Assembly (NCBI RefSeq): GCF_036388275.1
Contig: NZ_DASVSF010000075.1
Location: 1 to 61,664 of the forward strand
Source of the DNA: Longimicrobium sp.
GTDB taxonomy: Bacteria; Gemmatimonadota; Gemmatimonadetes; Longimicrobiales; Longimicrobiaceae
Direction of reading: 5' to 3'
Length of the DNA: 61,664 bases
The position numbers and the translations under genes were made by a program. Below are positions 1 to 8,211 of this stretch, one piece after another; position 1 is the first letter of the stretch, and each line of letters begins with the position of its first letter. The notes below the pieces were generated by a model. It made no database searches, was not told where the DNA came from, and saw only the letters and a list, made by a program, of their open reading frames with translations.

Positions 1-534
1 CGACGGGTTTGACGCGGCCTCAAACCTACGCTCCCACGGCATTTTTGCAGACTGCGCCTTGTATTTCGGCCCTGACACCCCTATCAGAGATGTGGGTAAT
101 GGGTAGCCCGCTTGCGGGAGAGGGGGCCGGGGGGAGAGGGCAGCCGGGGACTGCGCCGGAACCATCGAAGCGCCCCACACCCGCCATCACCCTCCGCCAG
201 CGCATCGACAGCCATCGAAGCGCGCGGCACTGGCTCCCTTCCCCCGCGCAGTTTGCGGGGGAAGGGCTGGGGATGGGGGGCGCCCGTCGTCCACGCCGAG
301 TCCAGCCAAACCCGCCGAGAAGGCCTGCACGGGCGAATGAATTCGCTGCAACAACCACACGAAGTCCGCCTGCGCGGACTGGCCTGTTCTCGTGTGAGGA
401 GGACCGTGCGGCGCGTCCGGAGTGTGTGGCGGATCCCTCGGTCGCTGCCGAGTACGGCGGATGGGCAGGTCCGATGGGGCCGCTCCGTCGGGATGACAGG
501 GGCCCGCCCCGCTCACCCCCCGCTCATCCCCGGA
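1..534. other. Intergenic DNA with hairpin repeats, no gene supported
   Basis: No reading frame here looks coding; the long frames are GC-driven shadows running through inverted repeats. The stretch holds an inverted copy of a dispersed repeat (see 112-185) and a second hairpin near 229-266, whose arms are a CTTCCCCCGC-type sequence and its complement. The left part may be the end of a neighbouring intergenic region. No promoter could be assigned. Confidence 0.6.
112..185 (-). repeat. Dispersed intergenic hairpin repeat, copy 1 (inverted)
   Basis: Read on the minus strand, this matches the repeats at 5932-6146 and 23271-23450 in the same order: a GGGCGTTTCGAC-like block, GGTTCCCGGCGCA-like block, CCCTCTCTCCCC block, then the hairpin CCCGCAAGCGGG. 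All copies lie between genes, which suggests a REP-like element. Confidence 0.7.
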
Positions 535-1134
535 TCACCCCCGCTGGCCCACGATCCCGCGCACGGCCGCCAGGTACTCGCCGGTGTCGAAGTGCTCCGG
601 GTCGATCATGGCCTGCACGGCGCACCCGTGAATCCAGCTCACCGCCATCGCCGCCAGCCCGTCGGCGGTAGCACCCGGGAACGCCGCCGGCTCCGCCCGC
701 AGCAGCGCCTCCATGATGGCGTGGAACGCCCGCCGGTAGCGCTCCAGCTCGGCGCTGATGCGCACCCGGATGGCGTCGTCGCGCGCGCCCATCGCCCAGA
801 ACTCCAGGAACAGCCGCGTGTGCCGGGGCTCGCGCGCAAGCCGCTCCATCTCCTGCCGCAGCACCGCGTCCAGCCGGTCCATGGCGTGGGGAAGGTCGGC
901 CACCTCCAGCGGAACGCGAAACACCGGCGTGGTGGCGATCAGCCAGTCGAGCAGCTCGTGAACCAGCCGCTCCTTGCGCTGAAAGTGAAAGAGCACCAGC
1001 GCGTGGCTGAGCTCCGCCTCGGCCGCCACCGCCCGGATGGTCAGCCCGCCGATGCCGTCGCGCACCGCCACCTCGAACGCCGCCCGCAGGATCTGCTCGC
1101 GCCGCACGTCTTCCGAAGCCCGCTTCCCCGGCAT
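535..1134 (-). CDS. TetR/AcrR-family transcriptional repressor
   Basis: A 199-residue regulator with the TetR N-terminal helix-turn-helix at about residues 10-55 (RREQILRAAFEVA, then LTIRAVAAEAELS and LVLFHFQRKERLV). The all-helical C-terminal ligand domain is of the BetI/AcrR type. The length is usual for the family. The ATG at 1134 lies about 40 bases from a predicted leftward promoter, which fits. It is divergent from a three-gene phosphorelay, and the shared intergenic region carries two palindromes overlapping both promoters. Autorepression together with control of the kinase operon is therefore likely. The ligand cannot be predicted. Confidence 0.92.
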   Translation of the reverse strand: MPGKRASEDVRREQILRAAFEVAVRDGIGGLTIRAVAAEAELSHALVLFHFQRKERLVHELLDWLIATTPVFRVPLEVADLPHAMDRLDAVLRQEMERLAREPRHTRLFLEFWAMGARDDAIRVRISAELERYRRAFHAIMEALLRAEPAAFPGATADGLAAMAVSWIHGCAVQAMIDPEHFDTGEYLAAVRGIVGQRG

Positions 1135-1161
1135 CTCTCCCCCCGTCTGTCCCAGGAATTT

Positions 1162-1213
1162 TATTGACCGTTTGGTAGATATACGTTAGCTTGAATTTAC
1201 CGGTTGGTCAATA
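1162..1213. promoter_or_regulatory. Divergent overlapping promoters with two TetR operator-like sites
   Basis: Two inverted copies of the 16-mer TATTGACCNNNNGGTA lie at 1162-1177 and 1198-1213 (reverse complement). Each contains ACC-N4-GGT symmetry. Each also supplies the -35 of a sigma70-like promoter. Rightward: TTGACC 1164-1169, 17-base spacer, TAGCTT 1187-1192. Leftward: TTGACC complement at 1206-1211, 17-base spacer, TAACGT complement at 1183-1188. The promoters face each other and overlap, so repressor binding would cover both -35 boxes. Confidence 0.75.
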
Positions 1214-1252
1214 CACTCCGTCCGGTGTTCCGAAACGAGAGAAGAGGGCCGG

Positions 1253-4021
1253 ATGCTGAGACGGAAGCCACGTGGGGCGGAGCTGGAGGCGTACGCGCAG
1301 GACATCGTCGACACGGTGCGGGAGCCGCTGCTGATCCTGGACGCCATGCTGCGGGTGCGGAGCGCCAACCGGGCCTTCTACCAGACGTTCCGCGTCTCGG
1401 AAGAGGAGACGGAGGACCGGCTGATCTACGAGCTGGGCAACGGCCAGTGGGACATCCCCGACCTGCGCGGGCTACTGGACGACGTGATGAAGACCAGCTC
1501 GGTGTTCAACGACTTCGAGCTGGAGCACACCTTTCCCACCATCGGCCGGCGGGTGATGCTGCTGAACGCGCGCAAGCTGCGCGCCGGAAGCCACGCCGAG
1601 CTGGTGGTGCTCGCCATGGAAGACGTCACGGAGCGCCGCAGCGCCGAGGCCGACCTGAAGGCCATCGAAACCTATGCCCGCGACATCGTCGACACGGTGC
1701 GCGAGCCGCTGCTGATTCTGGATCCCGAGCTTCGCGTGCACAGCGCCAACGGGGCCTTCTACCACACCTTCGAGGTGTCGCCGGAGGAAACCGAGAACCG
1801 GCTGATCTACCAGTTGGGCAACGGCCAGTGGGACATCCCCGACCTGCGCACCCTGCTCGACGAGGTGATGGCCACCAGTTCGGTGTTCAACGACTTCGAG
1901 CTGGAGCACACCTTTCCCACCATCGGCCGGCGGGTGATGCTGCTGAACGCCCGCAAGCTGCGCGCGTCGAGCCACGCCGAGCTGGTGGTGCTGGCCATGG
2001 AGGACGTCACCGAGCGCCGCCGGGCGGAGGCCGACCTGCAGGCCATCGAGACGTACGCCCAGGACATCGTCGACACGGTGCGCAAGCCGCTGCTGATTTT
2101 GGACCCCGACCTGCGTGTGCACAGCGCCAACCGCGCCTTCTACCAGACCTTCGAGGTGTCGGCCGACGAGACCGAGACGCGGCTGATCTACGAGCTGGGC
2201 AACGGCCAGTGGGACATCCCCGCGCTGCGCACCCTGCTGGAAGACATCATCCCCGCCAGCTCCGTCTTCAACGACTTCGAGCTGGAGCACGACTTTCCCG
2301 ACATCGGGCGCCGGGTGATGCTGCTGAACGCGCGCCGGCTGCAGGCGGGGCACCACGGCGAGCTCCTCGTGCTGGGGCTGGAAGACGTCACCGAGCGTCG
2401 GCGCGCCGAGGAAGAGGTGGGGATGGCGCGCGAGGCGGCCGAGACGGCCAACCGCACCAAGAGCCTGTTCCTGGCCAACATGAGCCACGAGCTGCGCACC
2501 CCGCTGAACGCCATCCTGGGCTACTCGGAGATGCTTTTCGAAGAGGCCGAGGAGCGCGAATTGACGGAGTTCGCCGCCGACCTGCAGAAGATCGGCACGG
2601 CGGGCAAGCACCTGCTGGCGCTGATCAACGACATCCTGGACCTGTCCAAGATCGAGGCGGGCAAGATGGAGCTGTTCCTGGAAGACTTCGAGGTGGGCGC
2701 GCTCATCGAAGAGGTGTCTTCCACCATCCAGCCGCTGGTGCAGGCCAACTCGAACACGCTGAACCTGGCCATCGCCCCGGGGCTGGGCTTCATGCACGCC
2801 GACCAGGTGAAGGTGAGGCAGGGGATGTTCAACCTGCTTTCCAACGCGGTGAAGTTCACCCAGTCGGGCACCATCACCGTCGACGCCCGGCGCGAGCGGA
2901 TGGATGGGCGCGAGTGGATCGTCTGCCGGGTGACGGACACGGGGATCGGCATGACGTCGGAGCAGATCGTGAAGCTGTTCCAGGACTTCACCCAGGCCGA
3001 CGCCAGCACCACGCGCAAGTTCGGCGGCACGGGGCTGGGGCTGGCGCTCACCCGGCGCTACAGCCAGATGATGGGCGGCGACGTCACCGTCAGCAGCGAG
3101 CCCGGCGTGGGAAGCGTGTTCACCATCAAGCTTCCCGCCCTGGTCATCGGCGCCGACCCCGGCCCGGTGGCCGCGCCCGCGCTGGGCTCGGTGGACGGCG
3201 CCGGGCCGGCCATCCTGGATTCGCTCCCCGCCGACGCCAGCTGCGTGCTGGTGATCGACGACGACGCGGTGCAGCGCGACCTGATGCAGCAGTTCCTGGG
3301 CAAGGAAGGCTACCGCGTTTTGGTGGCCAGCGATGGCGAGGAGGGACTGCGGCTGGCCCGCGAGATGCAGCCGGCGGCCATCACCCTGGACGTGATGATG
3401 CCCGGGATGGACGGCTGGAGCGTGCTCACCGCGCTGAAGTCCGAGCCGGCGCTGCGCCACATCCCCGTGGTGATGCTGACCATGGTCGACGACCCCAACC
3501 GGGGCTTTTCGCTGGGCGCCGCCGAGTTCGCCACCAAGCCGGTGGACCGCCGGCGGCTTTCGCGCCTGCTGAAGAAGTACACCTGCACCGATGGCCCCTG
3601 CGCCGTGCTGGTGGTGGACAACGACGAGGCCACCCGCGCCCTGATGAGGGGCATGCTACAGGCGGAGGGGTGGAAGGTGACGGAGGCGGCCAACGGGCGC
3701 GAGGCGCTGGTGGTGATGGAAGAGGCGCGTCCCCGGCTGATCCTGCTGGACCTGATGATGCCGGAGATGGACGGCTTCGAGTTCACCGAAGAGGTGCGCA
3801 GCCGCCCGGAGTGGCGCGGGGTTCCCATCGTGGTCGTGACGTCGCACGACCTGAGCAACGGCGAGCGGCAGCGGCTGAACGGCTACGTGCAGACCATCGT
3901 CCAGAAGGTGGGCGACGAGCCCCAGGGGCTGCTGCACCGCGTTCGCGACCTGCTGGGCGACAACGGCGCCCAGCGCCCCATGATCACGAGAAAGGAAGAG
4001 CGGCGCGCGGTTCCCGCGTGA
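1253..4021 (+). CDS. Hybrid sensor histidine kinase: three PAS-like modules, HisKA, HATPase, two receivers
   Basis: A 922-residue protein without a signal peptide or membrane segment, so the sensing is cytoplasmic. Three tandem PAS-like modules of exactly 127 residues occupy residues 15-141, 142-268 and 269-395. A HisKA domain follows with NMSHELRTPLNAILGYSE (phospho-acceptor His412), then a HATPase_c domain with GGTGLGLAL near residue 590. Two receiver domains end the protein, with acceptor aspartates Asp713 (TLDVMMPGMDG) and Asp833 (LLDLMMPEMDG). The ATG at 1253 follows GAGAAGAGGGCC. The next gene, a lone receiver, starts 17 bases after the stop. A multistep phosphorelay is the family role; the signal is unknown. 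Confidence 0.93.
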   Translation: MLRRKPRGAELEAYAQDIVDTVREPLLILDAMLRVRSANRAFYQTFRVSEEETEDRLIYELGNGQWDIPDLRGLLDDVMKTSSVFNDFELEHTFPTIGRRVMLLNARKLRAGSHAELVVLAMEDVTERRSAEADLKAIETYARDIVDTVREPLLILDPELRVHSANGAFYHTFEVSPEETENRLIYQLGNGQWDIPDLRTLLDEVMATSSVFNDFELEHTFPTIGRRVMLLNARKLRASSHAELVVLAMEDVTERRRAEADLQAIETYAQDIVDTVRKPLLILDPDLRVHSANRAFYQTFEVSADETETRLIYELGNGQWDIPALRTLLEDIIPASSVFNDFELEHDFPDIGRRVMLLNARRLQAGHHGELLVLGLEDVTERRRAEEEVGMAREAAETANRTKSLFLANMSHELRTPLNAILGYSEMLFEEAEERELTEFAADLQKIGTAGKHLLALINDILDLSKIEAGKMELFLEDFEVGALIEEVSSTIQPLVQANSNTLNLAIAPGLGFMHADQVKVRQGMFNLLSNAVKFTQSGTITVDARRERMDGREWIVCRVTDTGIGMTSEQIVKLFQDFTQADASTTRKFGGTGLGLALTRRYSQMMGGDVTVSSEPGVGSVFTIKLPALVIGADPGPVAAPALGSVDGAGPAILDSLPADASCVLVIDDDAVQRDLMQQFLGKEGYRVLVASDGEEGLRLAREMQPAAITLDVMMPGMDGWSVLTALKSEPALRHIPVVMLTMVDDPNRGFSLGAAEFATKPVDRRRLSRLLKKYTCTDGPCAVLVVDNDEATRALMRGMLQAEGWKVTEAANGREALVVMEEARPRLILLDLMMPEMDGFEFTEEVRSRPEWRGVPIVVVTSHDLSNGERQRLNGYVQTIVQKVGDEPQGLLHRVRDLLGDNGAQRPMITRKEERRAVPA
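1295..2437 (+). repeat. Three tandem 381-bp in-frame repeats (PAS-like modules)
   Basis: Units are 1295-1675, 1676-2056 and 2057-2437, each exactly 381 bases or 127 codons with no length change. Long stretches are near identical at the DNA level, for example the block encoding NGQWDIP and SSVFNDFELEH. This indicates recent duplication within the gene or ongoing homogenisation. Confidence 0.9.
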
Positions 4022-4038
4022 GCGCTCTTGACGATGCT

Positions 4039-4443
4039 ATGACCAAGATCCTCCTGGTGGAAGACAACGAGATGAACCGCGACATGCTGTCGCGGCGGCT
4101 GGAGCGCAAGGGCTACCTCGTGGTGCTGGCGGTGGACGGGGAAAGCGGGGTGGAGATGGCCCGCACCCAAGGCCCCGACCTGGTGCTGATGGACATGAGC
4201 CTTCCCGTGATGGACGGCTGGGAGGCCACCCGCCGGCTGAAGGCCGATGCAGCCACGCGCGGGATTCCCGTGATCGCCCTGACCGCCCACGCCATGTCCA
4301 GCGACCGCGGCAAGGCCATGGAGGCCGGCTGCGACGACTACGACACCAAGCCGGTGGAGCTGCCGCGGCTGCTGGGGAAGATCGAGGCGCTGCTGGGCAG
4401 GGCGGGCGCGCTGGCGCCTTCGGGAGCGGAGCCGCGGGCGTGA
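4039..4443 (+). CDS. Single-domain response regulator (CheY/DivK-like receiver)
   Basis: A 134-residue stand-alone receiver. It has the acidic pocket (LLVEDN), phospho-acceptor Asp52 in LVLMDMSLPVMDGW, the switch threonine in IALTAH, and Lys104 in DTKPVE. There is no output domain, so it should act as a phosphorelay shuttle or through protein contacts. It lies between two histidine kinases. Its stop overlaps the GTG of the next kinase by 4 bases, so these two are translationally coupled. Confidence 0.9.
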   Translation: MTKILLVEDNEMNRDMLSRRLERKGYLVVLAVDGESGVEMARTQGPDLVLMDMSLPVMDGWEATRRLKADAATRGIPVIALTAHAMSSDRGKAMEAGCDDYDTKPVELPRLLGKIEALLGRAGALAPSGAEPRA

Positions 4444-5894
4444 CGGCCCCCGCCCGCCGCGCCGACGACGCGCCCCGGCACGCGCTGCCGCCCGGGCTGA
4501 TCCACGACCTGCGCACGCCGCTGGGCCAGATCATCGGCTACGCCGAGCTGCTGGTGGAGCGCGCGGAGGATGGCGAGGGGAAGAGCCTGGCGCCCGACCT
4601 TCAGAAGGTGAAGGCGGCGGGCTACCGCATGCTGCGGCTGATCGAGGACAACTTCTTCGGGGTCCGCCCGGCCGCGCCCGTCGCCGAAGCCGATCCCGCC
4701 GCCGAGTCCACGGAGCCCATCGAGGCCAAAAAAACCGCCGAGCCAGGTTCCGGCGCGGTGCGCGTGCCGCTGGCGCGGTTCATCCTCGACAACACCGAGT
4801 CCATCCTGGCCGAGTGGGAGGCGTTCGCACGCACGTGCACGCCGGCCAGCGGCGGGATGGACATCGTGGCGCTGCGCGACCACGCCGCCGAGATGCTGAA
4901 GGTGATCGCCGCCGACCTGGGCACGGAGCAGGGCGGGGACGAGCAGTCGGAAAAGTCCAAGGGGAATGCGCCCGCGGCCGAGGCCTCGGCGGCCACCGCG
5001 GCCGAGGAGCACGGCGCCGACCGGGCCGGGAGCGGGTTCACCATCGAGCAGATGGTTTCCGAGTACCGCGCACTGCGCGCCAGCGTCATCCGGCTGTGGA
5101 CCAAGGCCCACGGCGAGCTCACCCCCGCCGACGTGGACGACCTCACGCGGTTCAACGAGGCGGTGGACCAGTCGCTGGCGGAGTCAGTCTCGCGCTACAC
5201 CGAGGAGCTCGACAACTCCAAGGAGATGTTCCTGGCCATCCTGGGGCACGACCTGCGCACGCCGCTGGGGGTGGTGTTCACCTCCGCCCGCTTCATGCTC
5301 GACACGGGCGAGCTCGCCGAGCCCCACCTGACGCTCATGGGGCGCATCGCCAGCAGCTCCACCCGCATGGTGCACATGGTGGGCGACCTGCTGGACTTTA
5401 CGCGGAGCCGGCTGGGCGGGGGAATTCCCATCGTCCGCGGCGACGTGAGCATGGGCAAGGTGGTGCACGAAGTGGTGGACGAGCTTGCCGCGCTTCACCC
5501 GGAGCGGCCCATCGAGGTGCACGCACGCGGCGAGGAGCGGGGCGAGTGGGACGCGGCGCGGATCGCCCAGGTGCTGGGCAACCTGGTGGGCAACGCGCTG
5601 GAGCACGGCTCCGAGGGCACGCCCGTCACCGTCACCGTAGGCGGGCGGGACGAGGAGATCACCGTGGCGGTGCACAACCGCGGGCCCGCCATCCCCCCCG
5701 AGCAGCTGAAGAACATCTTTCACCCCATGAAGCCGCGCGAATCCACGTCCAGCGCCGCCAGCGGCCCGTCCGGCAGCCTGGGGCTGGGGCTGTACATCGC
5801 CGAGCGCATCGTGCACGCCCACGCGGGGACCATCGAGGTGGCTTCGGACGCGGGCGGCACCACGTTCACCGTGCACCTTCCCCGCACCGGCTGA
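4440..5894 (+). CDS. Sensor histidine kinase with an extra N-terminal HDLRTP segment and RsbRD-like domain
   Basis: A 484-residue kinase starting at GTG 4440, overlapping the preceding stop by 4 bases. It has two phospho-acceptor-type motifs: HDLRTPLGQIIGYAELL near residue 22 with no ATPase after it, and HDLRTPLGVVF near residue 270 followed by a normal HATPase_c domain (LGLGLYIAERI near residue 450). Between them, residues about 90-250 hold an RsbRD-like helical region (FILDNTESILAEWEAF and MVSEYRALRASVIRLW) interrupted by a low-complexity Glu/Ala linker. It is soluble, with no membrane segment. It probably exchanges phosphate with the adjacent receiver. The first motif may be a dimerisation or decoy helix. 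Confidence 0.88.
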   Translation: MTAPARRADDAPRHALPPGLIHDLRTPLGQIIGYAELLVERAEDGEGKSLAPDLQKVKAAGYRMLRLIEDNFFGVRPAAPVAEADPAAESTEPIEAKKTAEPGSGAVRVPLARFILDNTESILAEWEAFARTCTPASGGMDIVALRDHAAEMLKVIAADLGTEQGGDEQSEKSKGNAPAAEASAATAAEEHGADRAGSGFTIEQMVSEYRALRASVIRLWTKAHGELTPADVDDLTRFNEAVDQSLAESVSRYTEELDNSKEMFLAILGHDLRTPLGVVFTSARFMLDTGELAEPHLTLMGRIASSSTRMVHMVGDLLDFTRSRLGGGIPIVRGDVSMGKVVHEVVDELAALHPERPIEVHARGEERGEWDAARIAQVLGNLVGNALEHGSEGTPVTVTVGGRDEEITVAVHNRGPAIPPEQLKNIFHPMKPRESTSSAASGPSGSLGLGLYIAERIVHAHAGTIEVASDAGGTTFTVHLPRTG

Positions 5895-5931
5895 GCGCGG
5901 GTCAGCGCAGGTCGCAGCGGCCCCGCACCCC

Positions 5932-6146
5932 CTGTTGGACGGACGCGAGGCGGGATAGGGCGTTTCGACTGTTCCCGGCGCAGGCCCCCGACCGCCCTCT
6001 CTCCCCGACCCTCTCCCCCGCAAGCGGGGGAGAGGGAGGATTCGAGCGCGCTTCGGTACGTTCGGCGTGGGTGCAGGTGAAGCCCCGAATGGACTGCGCC
6101 AGCGGCCCGGGTCGGGGCTTTCCGCTGTTCCAGCCGCGGGTTCACC
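5932..6146 (+). repeat. Dispersed intergenic hairpin repeat, copy 2
   Basis: Shares blocks with copies at 112-185 (inverted) and 23271-23450: GGACGCGAGGCGGG, GGGCGTTTCGAC, the CCCTCTCTCCCC tract, the hairpin CTCCCCCGCAAGCGGGGGAG, CGCGCTTCGGTACG and CAGCCGCGGGTTCACC. It lies between convergent genes and may serve as a bidirectional terminator for both. Confidence 0.8.
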
Positions 6147-6169
6147 TTTCCGGCGCCGATGCCGCGCGC

Positions 6170-8035
6170 CTACCGCCCCCCCGGGCGTTCCGCGAGCCAC
6201 CGTGCGGCGAGCTGCCGCACCGCGGGCGCCGGGTCGTCACGCGCGGCGCGCTGAACCGCGGGAACGGCCTCGGCGCATTCCGGGTCCACGCTCGCTGGCG
6301 CGCATTGACCGGAGAGCGCCGCCAACGCTTCGGCGCGGCCGGGTGCGTCGGGCTCGCGGGCCAGCTGGTGCACCAGCATCGGCACCGACCGAGGGTGAAC
6401 GGGCCGCCGTGGCAGCGCGAAGTCCTCGTCCACCCGCACCGAGGTCACTTCGCCCGGGATCGCGAAGTCCACGGCCTGCTCGCGCGGGCCGGCCTTCACC
6501 CGCCGACGCGTGCGGGTGCCGCCCGACTCCACCGCCACGACGACCGTGACGGCCGCATCGCTCCGCAGAAAGACGCGAACGCGGCCATCCCCCACCTCGT
6601 GCCGCGCTACGACCGGTGGCGGGTCGGGCGAGTCCAGCCAGGCCGCGAAAAGGGCGCCGAGGCTGCGGCCGCCGTGGCGCTCCATGGCGCGCTGAAGGTC
6701 TTCGGTCCGCACCACTCCCGTCGCGAGCCCCGCCCGCGTGTAGTCGCGGAACCCGCGCCAGAACGCGTCGTCGCCCAGTTCCGACCGCAGCAGGTGCATG
6801 AACAGGGCGCCGCCGCTGTAGGTGATGGGGCCGCCTGCGTCGGAGGGCACCGTCCACCCGGCGTGGCGCACGGCACGGCGGCCGGCCTGCAGTGCCCGCT
6901 CGTACCGGCCGCGGGCCAGGATGATCTCCCGCTCGTACGCGTCTCGCCCCCACCTGCGTTCCTTGTACGCGGCCACCATGAAGGTGGTGATCCCCTCGTT
7001 GAGCCAGAAATCCGTCCAGTCTCCGGCCGTCAGCGCGTTGCCCCACCAGGCGTGGGCAAGCTCGTGCGCAACGAGGTGGTCCTCCGTGGAATCCCGGAGC
7101 ACCGCGCGGCCGTAGGCGGTGTCCATGATGGACATCTCCACCAGTTCCTGGGCGCCCGCGCCGGGCATCAGCACCTGCAGGTAGCGGCTGCCGGGATAAG
7201 GGGCGCCGGCGGCCCGGGTGAAGAACGCCAGGGCCGGGCCCGTCGCCTGGAACACCCGGTCCAGCTCCGCCGGAGTGAATCCCACGCCGTAGTAGCCCAG
7301 CGCCACCGGGTGCCCCTCCGCACGGCTTTCCGCGAACCGGGCGGCGGCGAACCCGAAGAGGTAGCTGCTCATGGGCGATGCCTGCTCCCACACGTAGCGG
7401 TGCAGCCCGCCCGCCAGCTCGTCACGCCGGAGCAGCCGGCCGCCGGACACGGCCTGGAGTTCGGACGGCAGGGTCACCTCCAGGCGGAGCGCCGCCTTGT
7501 CTCCCGGCCACGGATTGGAAACCATCCATGATCCCGTATTGAACGCGGTGTGTACGCGTCCCGGTCCGAACACCATCCCCCGCTCCGGCCGGCCATCGTA
7601 GGTGATCCGCACGGGGAAAGCCCCCCGGCCCGCGGCAGCCGGAACGGCCACGTGCAGCTCTGGTCCTTCGTGGACGTACTCCGCCGGCGAGCCGGCCGCC
7701 AGCACCTGTGTGATCCGGAGGCCTCGCGCCTCGAGCGTGATCCTGCGGACAGCGGGATCGCGTGTCCGCAGCAGGATCTCCACCTCTCCGGCAATCGAGC
7801 GCTCGCCTGGAAACACCCGGAGCGAGGCATCGTATCGCTCCACGTCGTACGGAGGTACCCGGTCCGACCGCGCCGCGACCAGTTCACCGGGCGCCGCGGG
7901 CGGCTCGTCGGCCCTCCCGCCGTGAACGCATCCAGCGATGCCGAGGGCTGCCCACAGCGAGAGCACGCGGGCGAGCACCCGAGGACTGCGCGCCTGGTGG
8001 AGCGGTGGTATGTGAAGGTTGTAATGCAAGGTCAC
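6170..8035 (-). CDS. M1-family-like zinc metallopeptidase, lipoprotein
   Basis: A 621-residue protein if the GTG at 8035 is used. A signal peptide ends in a lipobox (ALGIAGC), so it should be membrane-anchored outside the cytoplasm. The catalytic core has HELAHAWWGN near residue 320 and the third zinc ligand in NEG about 20 residues later, as in gluzincins. An HEAT/ERAP1-like C-terminal tail is short. The usual GAMEN exopeptidase motif of M1 aminopeptidases is replaced by a GAQELVEMS-like segment, so substrate choice may differ. A later GTG just before the hydrophobic stretch is a possible alternative start. It converges on the kinase operon across a repeat. Confidence 0.87.
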   Translation of the reverse strand: MTLHYNLHIPPLHQARSPRVLARVLSLWAALGIAGCVHGGRADEPPAAPGELVAARSDRVPPYDVERYDASLRVFPGERSIAGEVEILLRTRDPAVRRITLEARGLRITQVLAAGSPAEYVHEGPELHVAVPAAAGRGAFPVRITYDGRPERGMVFGPGRVHTAFNTGSWMVSNPWPGDKAALRLEVTLPSELQAVSGGRLLRRDELAGGLHRYVWEQASPMSSYLFGFAAARFAESRAEGHPVALGYYGVGFTPAELDRVFQATGPALAFFTRAAGAPYPGSRYLQVLMPGAGAQELVEMSIMDTAYGRAVLRDSTEDHLVAHELAHAWWGNALTAGDWTDFWLNEGITTFMVAAYKERRWGRDAYEREIILARGRYERALQAGRRAVRHAGWTVPSDAGGPITYSGGALFMHLLRSELGDDAFWRGFRDYTRAGLATGVVRTEDLQRAMERHGGRSLGALFAAWLDSPDPPPVVARHEVGDGRVRVFLRSDAAVTVVVAVESGGTRTRRRVKAGPREQAVDFAIPGEVTSVRVDEDFALPRRPVHPRSVPMLVHQLAREPDAPGRAEALAALSGQCAPASVDPECAEAVPAVQRAARDDPAPAVRQLAARWLAERPGGR

Positions 8036-8211
8036 CGGGTCTTACGCCGAAAGGAATGCCGCTGCCGACGCGCATGCCGGACCGTGGCCAGGCAGCATTC
8101 CCACCCGCACCACGCGGGCCGTCAGGGAGACCGCGGCCCGGCCCTCTCGGCAAGCCGCGCGTAGCGGGGTATACGTCGGGGCGGTTGGGATGGACACGTG
8201 TTCTGCGTCGC

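Noticed and set aside
1..534. Long frames on both strands at the left edge
   Set aside because: They follow GC-skewed inverted repeats and contradict one another; none has a start site or family resemblance.
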